From a virus, in IMG/VR virus record IMGVR_UViG_3300035228_001046, positions 1 to 26,922 of that record: 26,922 nucleotides of DNA; one strand, given 5' to 3'. The position numbers and the translations under genes are program-made. Below are positions 16,638-25,739 of the stretch, in pieces (positions within the stretch are counted from its first letter, which is position 1; the number at the start of each line of letters is the position of its first letter). The notes beneath the pieces were generated by a model that was not told the DNA's origin, did not search any database, and saw only the letters and a program-made list of their open reading frames with translations.

Positions 16638-18212
16638 ATGGCAGCCATTATCACCGACCAATTCAGGGTTATTAATGCAAATAATTTTGTAGACTCTGTA
16701 ATTGACGGTACTAATTCCTACTTTACTTTTTTAAGTCTTGCCAACCCGACTATCACGGGTTATGGGAGAACCAGTACCTGGAATAGTACGACGGTTCAAC
16801 CTCCATCTCCGATTGATAATATTACATATATCAATCATGTGTATGATACGATGCTTTTCGGGCGGAAGGTATTGCCTGGTGATGTTAGAAGATTGATTCG
16901 TAAGACTCAGTGGACTAAAGGTACATCATATGATATGTACCGTCATGACTATGATACTAATAACCGATCATTAGTATCAAACTCTAGCAGACTGTATTCA
17001 TCAAACTATTATGTTATTAATAAAGACTTCCGAGTCTATATTTGTATCAATAATGGTTCAGCAGGTATCACATCTTCAGCAAATGCATCACTAGATGAAC
17101 CTACATTTACTGACTTAGAACCTTCCGCTGCAGGAACAAGTGGCGACGGTTATCTGTGGAAATACCTTTTTACTGTCCCTCCTGCTGACATTGTTAAATT
17201 TGACTCAACGGAATATGTAGCGGTTCCTAATGAATGGGCAACTTCCTCCGAGAATGAAGTTAAAGTTATTAGAGATAACGGAGATTCTGCGATAAACAAT
17301 AATCAGATTAAAGTCGTTTCAATTGACGAGCAGGGTGAGGGATATTCCTTCTTGTCAACTCCTATAGAACTTGATATTCTTGGAGATGGAGTTGGAGGTA
17401 AAGTAAGGGTACAAACTAATACAAACGGGCAAATTATTTCTGCAACTGTAACTTCTGGCGGTCAGGGTTACAGTTTTGGTCGAGTTGATCTTTCTTCTAT
17501 CAACTCTTCTGCTACTAAGTTTGCCAAACTGACCCCAATCATTCCTCCATCTAGTGGACATGGTTTTGACTTGTACAAGGAACTAGGAACTGATAAAGTT
17601 CTAATTTATTCTAGATTTGATAGTTCCTCATATGATTTTATTTCAGACACTACATTTGCTCAGATTGGTGTAATCAAAAACCCGATTTCTGCAGGTGCTG
17701 GATCTACTGCTATTCTGAATACTTCAGAATTCTCTGCCTCTAAATCAATTAAATTTACAGGAAACACTAGTCAAGCTCTTGCCATTGGAGGTAAGATTGA
17801 ACAAAATATTACTGGTGTAGGAACAGCAAAGGGATATGTTGCTTCCTACGACATTAGTACACAAGTTGTCAAGTATTTCCAAGATAGAAATCTGTATTTG
17901 AATCCCAATCTTTATGATTCTACAGATAGTATTGGTGTGGGTGGAGATGCCAAAGTTATTGACTTTGACTCTTCTAGCAATGCTATAACTGGTCCTAGTG
18001 GATTCAGTGTTAACATTGACTCATCATTCTCTGGCATCTCAACTACTACACCTGCAGGTAAAGTTGTTGATTTGGGTGTTCAGTTTACAAATGGACTTGC
18101 TGGTGCCGAAATAAATAAAAGGACTGGAGAGATCATATACCTTGATAATAGACCATCTATTACAAGGAATGAGCGTCAAAAAGAAGACATCAAAATCGTT
18201 TTAGAATTCTAA
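16638..18212 (+). CDS. gp8: Baseplate wedge protein gp8, enlarged (524 aa)
   Basis: This is the homologue of T4 gp8 (334 aa), which forms a dimer in the wedge bound to gp7 and gp6. Matching features in order are TDQFRVINANNFVDSV, YFTFLSLANP with GRTSTW, DTMLFGRKVLPGDVRRLIRK, GDGYLWKYLFTVPP, VAVPNEW (P197-W200), FAQIGVIKNP (340-349), and the C-terminus RTGEIIYLDNRPSITRN, then KEDIKIVLEF, which resembles T4 GEMIYMENRPP...INILF. About 190 residues are extra relative to T4. One insertion (about 201-335) holds two GxGY hairpins at 233-236 and 274-278. Another lies between about 350 and 490 and contains a GISTTT element. No Shine-Dalgarno site is visible in the leader. It is followed 4 bases later by the 2440-aa gene. 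Confidence 0.92.
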   Translation: MAAIITDQFRVINANNFVDSVIDGTNSYFTFLSLANPTITGYGRTSTWNSTTVQPPSPIDNITYINHVYDTMLFGRKVLPGDVRRLIRKTQWTKGTSYDMYRHDYDTNNRSLVSNSSRLYSSNYYVINKDFRVYICINNGSAGITSSANASLDEPTFTDLEPSAAGTSGDGYLWKYLFTVPPADIVKFDSTEYVAVPNEWATSSENEVKVIRDNGDSAINNNQIKVVSIDEQGEGYSFLSTPIELDILGDGVGGKVRVQTNTNGQIISATVTSGGQGYSFGRVDLSSINSSATKFAKLTPIIPPSSGHGFDLYKELGTDKVLIYSRFDSSSYDFISDTTFAQIGVIKNPISAGAGSTAILNTSEFSASKSIKFTGNTSQALAIGGKIEQNITGVGTAKGYVASYDISTQVVKYFQDRNLYLNPNLYDSTDSIGVGGDAKVIDFDSSSNAITGPSGFSVNIDSSFSGISTTTPAGKVVDLGVQFTNGLAGAEINKRTGEIIYLDNRPSITRNERQKEDIKIVLEF

Positions 18213-18216
18213 GAAG

Positions 18217-21200
18217 ATGCCACAACAGACTAACCTCAATGTAAGTCCGTATTATGATGATTTTGACCCTAGCAAGGGTTATCATCGTGTCCTGTTTAAA
18301 CCAGGATTCCCTGTACAGGCTAGAGAACTTTCTACTTTACAATCTATTCTGCAAAATCAGGTAGAAACATTTGGTAGTCACATCTTTAAAGAAGGGTCCA
18401 TTGTTATCCCTGGATCCGTCACATTTGATGGGCAGTATTATGCTGTTCAAGTAAATCCAACTCACCTTGGCGTAGATGTTGGAGTATATGCTAATAATGT
18501 TATTGGCAAAAGGATAAAGGGTCAATCCTCTGGAGTGACCGCTAAGGTTATTAACTATATCAGCGCATCTCAATCTGATACTGATTATGATACTTTCTTT
18601 GTAAAATATATTAACTCTGCTACAACTGGCGACTTTAGCTTCTTTGGTGAATCTGAAGTTTTAGTTGCTGAGGAGGCATTTACTTATGGTGGCACAACTA
18701 TCAATGCTGGTGGCACTTTTGCTTCTACTATTGATCTAACTGCTTGCACTATTGGTTCTGCTGCTTCTGTTGATGAGGGTGTATATTTTATTAGGGGTAA
18801 TTTCGTAAGAGTAAAAAAACAAACAATTATTCTCGATCAATATAGTTCGCAACCTTCGTTCAGAGTAGGACTTAGAGTTGTAGAGAGCAATGTATCAGCT
18901 AAATCTGATAATAGTCTCTATGATAATGCAAAAGGTTTTAGTAATTTTGCTGCTCCTGGTGCTGATCGACTTCAGATCAGTCTTATTCTTGATAAGAAAT
19001 CTGTAACTGATTTTGATGACACTGACTTCGTAGAAGTTATGCGTGTCAATAATGGAGATGTTCTTTCTATTAAGAAAGAATCAGAATACTCTAAAATTAG
19101 AGATTATCTTGCTAGAAGAACTTTTGATGAGTCTGGTGACTACACGGTCAATAAGTTTCTACTAAATGTTACCGAATGTCTCAATAATAGACAGGGTAAC
19201 GACGGTGTATATTTCTCTGATCAAACTACATTTGATGGTAATGAACCAAATGAGGATCTTGCTTGCTTAAAAATTAGTGCAGGTAAGGCGTATATTCATG
19301 GTTTTGATGTTTCAACTGATGGTCCTACGACTCTTGATTTCTTCAAACCAAGAGAAACTCAAGAAGTAAAAGATAAAGCGTTCCCATTTGAGATGGGAAA
19401 CAAGTTCATTGTAAACAATGTATCTGGTATTTCCACCTTCACCAACAGAATTAATCTGATGGGTGGACCTAATAGTGGTGGTAGTGCTAATGTAGCAGGC
19501 ACCAGTAGTAAAATTGGTGATGCTAAAGTTTATAACTTTGCAGCAAAAGATAGAGTATATGAAGATGCTTCTACTGAATTTGATCTCTATCTCTATGATA
19601 TTCAGACATATACAACCCTTAAGTTAAATGATAATGTAACTGCTACAGAAATTATTGAATCTGCATATATTGTTGGTGAGGAAAGTGGCGCAAATGCATT
19701 TGCTGTAGCAGCAGGTGCTGGCTCTAGCACTATTCAAGTTACCCAGACATCAGGATCATTCCGTCCGGGAGAAAAACTTCTCATCAATGGGACTGATGAT
19801 CTGTCTAGAACTGTAGAAGAAGTAACATCTTTTGGTGTTAACGATATATTCTCCTTCGCTCAAAGTGGTAACAGTTTTACTGCTAACAAAAAATTAAATG
19901 ATAGGATTCCTCCCAGATTAGGAACTGGCAATGTAAAGATCACAAAGGCTGGTGCAACAGCAACAGTAACTGCACCTAGAATTGATAGTTTTCAAAGATT
20001 CGGTCCTGGTGATGTTATCAGGTTTGTAGAAGGTGGTGATCAATATCAGAATGTTGTATTGACAATTGCTGCTGACCTGCAGTCCATGACTGTTGGTGCA
20101 ATGACAACAGTTGCTAACTTGTTTAAGGGAACTGTTAAGACTTTTGAAGGACCAATTACTATTGGTAATCAAGATACTAGCACTGAGAATGCATCTTTGA
20201 TATCAGTCATTCCTGATCTGAATGTTTCTAATGTTGACTTTACTGGGTCTACCCTCTTACTGTCTGCACAAGTTACTAACGAATCTACAAATTCACTTGG
20301 TCAGTTAGTTGTACCTATTGCATCTGTAAATATTGATGATGCGTCGTTTGCGGCATATGATGAGGAAAGGTATCAAGTTCAATACTCCAATGGGACTATT
20401 GCGGTAGTTGAGGACAACCAAGTAACGGTATCAAGTACTTCTCTTACCATTACAGGTCTTGATGCCTCTCAGACAGGCATGAAAGTCAATGTCACTGTAA
20501 TCAAGGCAAACATCAAGAACAAGGTAAAAGAATTTAAGCGTTGCCAACAAGTCGCTGTTACCAGATCCGCAAATAAATCATCAGGCACTGATCCTGCCAT
20601 TAGTATTGGTGATGGTCTGAATCATAGCGAACTGTATGGTTTGAGAGTTCAGGACAGAGACATTTCACTGAATGTACCTGATGCTACTGATATTGTTGCA
20701 ATCTACGAATCTTTAGATAGCAACGCTCCAATTACGGACAAACTGATTTTCACATCTACTGACGATGTGTTTACTAGTGCTATCATCGGTGAAAATATCT
20801 TCGGATCAACTAGTAAAGGTATTGCTAAGGTTGTTTCTATTGATGCTGGTAACAATACAATTAGCGTGGTATATCTGACCAGCGATAGATTTGCTGTTTT
20901 AGAAGCTCTGACATTTGAAGAGTCAAGCACAACTGCTGTATTGCAAGCAGCAACTCCTGGTAAATATAGAGATGTCACTAGCAGTTATCTACTCGACAAA
21001 GGTCAGAGAGATCAATACTACGATTATTCTAGAATTGTTAGAAATAGAGGAGCATATATTCCCCACAGACAATTGCTGATCGTCTATAACAGATATGACA
21101 TTCCTAGTGGGGACACTGGAGATGTATTCACTGTTAATAGTTACGATGAGGAAAGATATACTAAAGATATTCCTCAGATCGGCCCTAGACGCATTGAAGC

Positions 21201-24200
21201 ACATGATGTATTAGACTTCCGTCCTAGAGTTGCTACATTCAATACTGCATCTGGTACTGTATCACCTTTCTTCTATACGGCAAGAAACTTTGATAATCAA
21301 CCAGATAGAATCCTGACTCCTAATGAGTCAATGGTCTTTGATTATGATTTCTATCTACCCAGAATCGACAAAATAGTTCTTCTTCCTGATGGCAATTTTG
21401 ACCTGTTAAAAGGTAAACCATCCAGACAACCAGTTCCACCTGTTCATCAAGGAATGGGTATGGAGTTGGGAACTATCCTTCTGCCTGCATATCTTAGAGA
21501 TACTGAAGAGGCAAGAGTATATTTGAAGGATAACCGCCGCTACACCATGAGAGATATTGGTGATCTTGCGGATAGAATCGAGAACTTAGAAACCGTTACA
21601 AGTTTGAATCTTCTTGAGAAGAGTGCCGAGAGTCTGCAAATTAGAGATGCACAAGGTCTTAACAGATTTAAGTCTGGTTTCTTCGTAGATAACTTCAAGA
21701 CCTTTGACTTCATGCATCCCAGTTCTCCTTGTGAGATTGATAAGGATCTTGGGGAATTGCGTCCCATGAGAGAATTTGACTCATCTGCTCTGCAAGTTGC
21801 AGCTCAATCAGATCTTCCAGTATCACAGCTTGACTACAGCACTGATTTCCCGCTCTTAGACTTTAACAATACTCAAAAAACTGGTAACCTTCTTTCCTTG
21901 AAGTATGAGGAGGTTGTATACATTCAACAGGAGTTTGCCACAAAGGTAAATAACATCAACCCATTCCATGTTGTTGCATTTACCGGAGAATTAAAACTCA
22001 ACCCTTCTATTGATAATTGGATTAATACTAGAGAAACTCAGAATGTTATCCGTAATACAATTGGTATTACCGTATTCAATAACCAAGTTGCTGCTAACTT
22101 CTCTGTAACTAGAGGGGGATCTCTTGGCGGTTCCGCTACTGTAACAACTAGAGAAACTGGCAGAACTGTACAAAGAGATGACATCAGATCAGAGAACACC
22201 TTCATTGCTGAAGAAACCTTTGATCCATTCTGCCGTTCTAGAAACATTGAATTTAGAGCAGTTGGTGTAAAACCATTCACCAACTTCTTCCCATTCTTTG
22301 ACAATCAAGCAGGTGTAGACATTATTCCTAAACTGCTGGAAGTTACATCAGTAACTGGTTCTTTCCAAGCAGGAGAAACCGTAAGAGGATCTATTGTCAC
22401 TACAGGTGGTGGAACATCATTTGAATTTAGACTCTGCACACCAGACCATAAGGCAGGTCCATTTAACGCACCCACAACAACATATACTGTCAATCCATAC
22501 GATCCAACATCAACTCTTCCCAACGGATATTCTCAGGCATCTACTGTCCTGAATATTGATACAGTTGCTCTTTCTGCTCAGGCACAAGGCGCTTTCTTCG
22601 GATTTGCACCTCCCGGTATGGTGATGAGAGGTCTTACAAGTGGTGCTCAAGCGACTGTATCGGGCGTAAGATTAGTATCTGATGACTTTGGTGATCTTAT
22701 TGGTTCCATCTTCCTCAGAGATCCTAATCAGACTCCTACAGCTCAGGTGAGAGTTAGGTCTGGTAATAGAGACTTTAGACTAACATCTAGCGAGACGAAT
22801 AACAATCCGACGCCCGGAAGTACCTTAATTTCTCATGCTACTGGTAGATACACTGCTACTGGTACTACAAGAGTTGTTCAAACTGATATTAGAATTACAA
22901 CTCTGGAAACTACGACTATTACCAATCTATCAACGATTGATATTAGAGCGACTATTCCGCCCCCACCTCCACCACCACCACCGGTAATCATCAATAATAC
23001 TAGAGTTATTGATAGAACTAGAACGGTCATTAGAAACCGTACTAGAGTTATTAATAGAACTCGTGTTGTTCGTGTAAGAAGAAGAGACCCGCTGGCGCAA
23101 ACGATTGTGACTGGACCAGAAGGAGCTTGGATTACCTCGCTAGATATTTTCTTCTCTGCCAAGAATTCTGGCACTACTCCAATGAGAGTAGAGGTTAGAA
23201 CAGTTGAACTGGGTACTCCGACTCTATTTGTTATTGACAGAGCTGCTCAGGCAACACTTCGTCCTTCAGATATTACAACATCCAACGATGGATCTGTAGC
23301 AACTAATGTCAGATTTGAAACTCCATTCTACCTGGATCCAGATACATCTTATGCAATCATTCTTCTTTCTGATAGTGATGAATATGAGGTATTCTGTGGT
23401 CAGATGGGTCAGAAGGCACTGAATCAGCAAACACTCCCCTCTGCTCAAGGTAAGATTTACTCTCAGCAGTTCGCGATGGGTTCTCTGTTCAAATCACAGA
23501 ACGGTTCAACCTGGACACCTTCACAGTTTGAAGACCTTACATTCAAACTTTATAGGGCAAAGTATACTGCAGATATTGGTCTGCTCACATTCTTCAACCC
23601 TCCAGTCGAACCAAACAATGGAATTCTACCACCTCTTCCATTCGATCCAATTACCTCTATTCCTAAGAAAGCAAAACTTGGTATCGTTACTACTTCAAAC
23701 TCTGGTTTGATTGGTACAGTATTTGTTCCTGGTCGTAAGATTAGTCAAAGCACTGAAACTTATCGCTATGGTTTTGTTGAGTCTAAGGGTGGTCCCGTCC
23801 TTGGTGTTCCTGGTATTGAAACTGGTGGTACTAACTATGGTACTCCTACCAATCCCGTAAGCACTTACAACATTACTGGCGATGGATCTGGGTTAACACT
23901 TACCGCAACAATCGGTGCTGGTATCTCTGCTATTACTGGAGTCTCTATTGCATCTTCTGGAAGAGGATATAAGGTTGGAGATGTTGTTGGCATTCTTACT
24001 GCTGATACCGGTGGATCTGGTTCAGGTGTTCGCATCGGTATCAATTCTCTCGGTGGTATCGACACTCTGTATCTGACTAATGTTCAGGCAGAAGAATTTG
24101 ATACTACAACTGGTACAGATGTAACATATTATCATGGAGCAGGTAGTATAGTTGACACCGGATTAGATGTAACTACATATGACTCTACTGGAAGTATCTA

Positions 24201-25539
24201 CACTGGTGAATACTTTAGAGTCAATCATCGTAATCACGGGATGCATAGTCCCCTGAACACAGTTATTCTGAACGATGTTGAATCCGATGTTCTTCCTACA
24301 GAACTGTCTGTAGACATTGCGTCGAATGAAACTGCTATTTCTATCGCATCTACCGAACAATTTAATGAGTTTGAGGGCGCTGTTGTTAGTGCTGCAAACA
24401 CTGGATATGCGTTTGTTGGTAGTGAGATTCTTTCTTACACTAGCGTAGGCATCTCTAGTCTTGGTGGTGTTGTGAGGGGTGTTGACGGAACTAAGTCACT
24501 AAATCATCTCAAAGATGACATCATCACCAAGTATGAGTACGCTGGAGTTTCTCTGCAGAAGATCAACACTGAGCATGATGTACAATCTCTGAATAGAGGT
24601 ATTGATGATTACTATCTGAAGATTGATAGAGGATCTAGTAGAGGTTCTGATGATACTTCCAATAATATACCTCAGGTATCCTTCAGAGAAGAAGCTTCTG
24701 GTGGTGGTCAGAATGTACATGCTTCTAAGAATATCCAGTATGATGCCGTAAGACCTCTACTTGATGCTGCTACATTTGGACCTCAGGACTTTATTTCTCT
24801 GCAAATGAGAAGTATCACAGGCACCTCTCCTGATGGTAGCGAGACATCATTCGTTGATGCTGGTTTTGAAGATCTAAACTTCAATAGAATAAACCAATTG
24901 GAGACTACTAGAATTCTTAGTTCTAGAGTTAATGAGTCAAATCGCCTTGGATCTCTACCTAGAAACAAGTCATTCACATTTACAGTGGAACTTGCTAACA
25001 ACGGTGATGAATTCAACTCTCCCACAGTCAACCTGGAAGGAGCAAACGCACTCTTCTATGAGAATAGACTGAACAGTCCAATTGATGACTATAGAACGGA
25101 TTCTAGAGTTAAGTCTAGATTCAATGATCCACATGCTTCTTACTATATGTCGGGCCCGATTTACATTAAGAATCCTGCAACTTCAATTAGAGTTGTATTT
25201 GAAGCTCGCAGACCAATCGAATGTGATTTCCGTGTTCTGTATAGCATCCTCAAGACAGACTCTAACGAGGTAACCCCAGACTTTGAATTGTTCCCTGGTT
25301 ACTTTAACCTCAGAGATACTGATGGAGATGGAATTGGAGATGAGACCATTGATCCTACCCAAAATGATGGTAGAGCAGATGCATTTGTTCCTTCTGATCC
25401 ACTCCAATATAGAGAGTATACATACTCTGTAGATGATCTTCCTAGTTTCAACGGTTTCCAAATCAAAATCGTATTCACTGGAACTAATCAGGCAAGGTAT
25501 CCTGTATTGAAGAACCTTAGAGCAATTGCCGTAGCATGA
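18217..25539 (+). CDS. DUF4815-like giant virion structural protein, 2440 aa
   Basis: The gene starts 4 bases after gp8, preceded by AAGAAG, in the position of gp9/gp10 in T4. The N-terminus (YYDDFDPSKGYHRVLFKPG, then VQARELSTLQSILQNQVE and HIFKEGSIVIPG) is the hallmark of phage DUF4815-type proteins. Later conserved blocks are GQRDQYYDYSRI (Q930 on), LDFRPR (to 1004), NRRYTMRDIGDLADRIENLE (around 1106-1125, helical), DPLAQTIVTGPEGAWITSLD (from D1624), and SLFKSQNGSTWTP (1756-1768). Between 1581 and 1623 lies a nine-Pro run followed by an Arg-rich tract. Residues 1870-1918 carry two GxGY-type hairpins, and a DTDGDGIGDE loop lies at 2367-2376. No signal peptide or membrane segment is visible. 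I infer a baseplate-periphery or fibre-attachment protein that replaces gp9/gp10 function; the exact T4 counterpart is uncertain. Related proteins exist in other cyanophages as unassigned virion structural proteins. Confidence 0.85.
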   Translation: MPQQTNLNVSPYYDDFDPSKGYHRVLFKPGFPVQARELSTLQSILQNQVETFGSHIFKEGSIVIPGSVTFDGQYYAVQVNPTHLGVDVGVYANNVIGKRIKGQSSGVTAKVINYISASQSDTDYDTFFVKYINSATTGDFSFFGESEVLVAEEAFTYGGTTINAGGTFASTIDLTACTIGSAASVDEGVYFIRGNFVRVKKQTIILDQYSSQPSFRVGLRVVESNVSAKSDNSLYDNAKGFSNFAAPGADRLQISLILDKKSVTDFDDTDFVEVMRVNNGDVLSIKKESEYSKIRDYLARRTFDESGDYTVNKFLLNVTECLNNRQGNDGVYFSDQTTFDGNEPNEDLACLKISAGKAYIHGFDVSTDGPTTLDFFKPRETQEVKDKAFPFEMGNKFIVNNVSGISTFTNRINLMGGPNSGGSANVAGTSSKIGDAKVYNFAAKDRVYEDASTEFDLYLYDIQTYTTLKLNDNVTATEIIESAYIVGEESGANAFAVAAGAGSSTIQVTQTSGSFRPGEKLLINGTDDLSRTVEEVTSFGVNDIFSFAQSGNSFTANKKLNDRIPPRLGTGNVKITKAGATATVTAPRIDSFQRFGPGDVIRFVEGGDQYQNVVLTIAADLQSMTVGAMTTVANLFKGTVKTFEGPITIGNQDTSTENASLISVIPDLNVSNVDFTGSTLLLSAQVTNESTNSLGQLVVPIASVNIDDASFAAYDEERYQVQYSNGTIAVVEDNQVTVSSTSLTITGLDASQTGMKVNVTVIKANIKNKVKEFKRCQQVAVTRSANKSSGTDPAISIGDGLNHSELYGLRVQDRDISLNVPDATDIVAIYESLDSNAPITDKLIFTSTDDVFTSAIIGENIFGSTSKGIAKVVSIDAGNNTISVVYLTSDRFAVLEALTFEESSTTAVLQAATPGKYRDVTSSYLLDKGQRDQYYDYSRIVRNRGAYIPHRQLLIVYNRYDIPSGDTGDVFTVNSYDEERYTKDIPQIGPRRIEAHDVLDFRPRVATFNTASGTVSPFFYTARNFDNQPDRILTPNESMVFDYDFYLPRIDKIVLLPDGNFDLLKGKPSRQPVPPVHQGMGMELGTILLPAYLRDTEEARVYLKDNRRYTMRDIGDLADRIENLETVTSLNLLEKSAESLQIRDAQGLNRFKSGFFVDNFKTFDFMHPSSPCEIDKDLGELRPMREFDSSALQVAAQSDLPVSQLDYSTDFPLLDFNNTQKTGNLLSLKYEEVVYIQQEFATKVNNINPFHVVAFTGELKLNPSIDNWINTRETQNVIRNTIGITVFNNQVAANFSVTRGGSLGGSATVTTRETGRTVQRDDIRSENTFIAEETFDPFCRSRNIEFRAVGVKPFTNFFPFFDNQAGVDIIPKLLEVTSVTGSFQAGETVRGSIVTTGGGTSFEFRLCTPDHKAGPFNAPTTTYTVNPYDPTSTLPNGYSQASTVLNIDTVALSAQAQGAFFGFAPPGMVMRGLTSGAQATVSGVRLVSDDFGDLIGSIFLRDPNQTPTAQVRVRSGNRDFRLTSSETNNNPTPGSTLISHATGRYTATGTTRVVQTDIRITTLETTTITNLSTIDIRATIPPPPPPPPPVIINNTRVIDRTRTVIRNRTRVINRTRVVRVRRRDPLAQTIVTGPEGAWITSLDIFFSAKNSGTTPMRVEVRTVELGTPTLFVIDRAAQATLRPSDITTSNDGSVATNVRFETPFYLDPDTSYAIILLSDSDEYEVFCGQMGQKALNQQTLPSAQGKIYSQQFAMGSLFKSQNGSTWTPSQFEDLTFKLYRAKYTADIGLLTFFNPPVEPNNGILPPLPFDPITSIPKKAKLGIVTTSNSGLIGTVFVPGRKISQSTETYRYGFVESKGGPVLGVPGIETGGTNYGTPTNPVSTYNITGDGSGLTLTATIGAGISAITGVSIASSGRGYKVGDVVGILTADTGGSGSGVRIGINSLGGIDTLYLTNVQAEEFDTTTGTDVTYYHGAGSIVDTGLDVTTYDSTGSIYTGEYFRVNHRNHGMHSPLNTVILNDVESDVLPTELSVDIASNETAISIASTEQFNEFEGAVVSAANTGYAFVGSEILSYTSVGISSLGGVVRGVDGTKSLNHLKDDIITKYEYAGVSLQKINTEHDVQSLNRGIDDYYLKIDRGSSRGSDDTSNNIPQVSFREEASGGGQNVHASKNIQYDAVRPLLDAATFGPQDFISLQMRSITGTSPDGSETSFVDAGFEDLNFNRINQLETTRILSSRVNESNRLGSLPRNKSFTFTVELANNGDEFNSPTVNLEGANALFYENRLNSPIDDYRTDSRVKSRFNDPHASYYMSGPIYIKNPATSIRVVFEARRPIECDFRVLYSILKTDSNEVTPDFELFPGYFNLRDTDGDGIGDETIDPTQNDGRADAFVPSDPLQYREYTYSVDDLPSFNGFQIKIVFTGTNQARYPVLKNLRAIAVA
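22957..23085 (+). other. Nine-proline run plus Arg-rich RTRV tract (residues 1581-1623)
   Basis: Nine consecutive Pro codons (22957-22983, mixed CCA/CCC/CCG/CCT) are followed by 34 residues with 12 Arg and no Lys, built from TRVIDRTR- and TRVINRTR-like units and ending VRVRRR. It separates the DUF4815-like part from the DPLAQT beta domain. A stiff or extended linker is the simplest reading. Confidence 0.8.
24382..24567 (+). repeat. RG module copy in the 2440-aa protein
   Basis: The segment includes GSEILSYTSVGISSLGGVVRG, then VDGTKSLNHLKDDIITKYEY, and matches the pattern of the gp7 modules at 4128-4220 and 13146-13332 (E-I-x-x-Y, loop, V-x-RG-x-x-G-T/S, H-x-x-x-D). It shows that gp7 and this protein share modules. 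Confidence 0.5.
25315..25344 (+). other. Possible Ca2+-binding loop DTDGDGIGDE (residues 2367-2376)
   Basis: The spacing D-x-D-x-D-G-I-x-D/E is that of thrombospondin type 3, dockerin and EF-hand-like calcium loops. It sits near the C-terminus, in the conserved region ending NLRAIAVA. Calcium binding is inferred from spacing alone. Confidence 0.5.
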
Positions 25540-25739
25540 GTCTGATTCCTGTTGAAGGACATTCTCACTTATTCAGAGATTCTGATACTGGATCCATCAT
25601 TAATACCGATGATTCCAGTTATCAGTCTTATCTGAGACAGAAGAATGCCAAAAAAAGTGAACGAGAAGAACTTGATGATATGAAAAGGGATATCGATGAG
25701 ATCAAGAATATGTTAAGTAAAATCGTGGATAAGTTATGA
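25536..25739 (+). CDS. Small coiled-coil protein, 67 aa
   Basis: ATG 25536 overlaps the TGA of the 2440-aa gene (ATGA). The N-terminus MSLIPVEGHSHLFRDSDTGS is one I recall from many T4-like cyanophages, followed by INTDDSSYQSYLRQKNAKK. The C-terminal third (ELDDMKRDIDEIKNMLSKIV) has heptad spacing of Ile, Met and Leu and should form a coiled coil. The likely setting is a small virion or assembly component of the baseplate or fibre region; no function is known. Its stop overlaps the next small gene by ATGA, whose product has a similar helix. Confidence 0.85.
   Translation: MSLIPVEGHSHLFRDSDTGSIINTDDSSYQSYLRQKNAKKSEREELDDMKRDIDEIKNMLSKIVDKL

Noticed and set aside
18110-18117. AATAAATA inside the gp8 3' region as a late promoter for the 2440-aa gene
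   Set aside because: It is an imperfect box about 100 bases from the next start, inside coding sequence encoding EINKR, and AT-rich matches of this type are expected by chance. Not enough to call.
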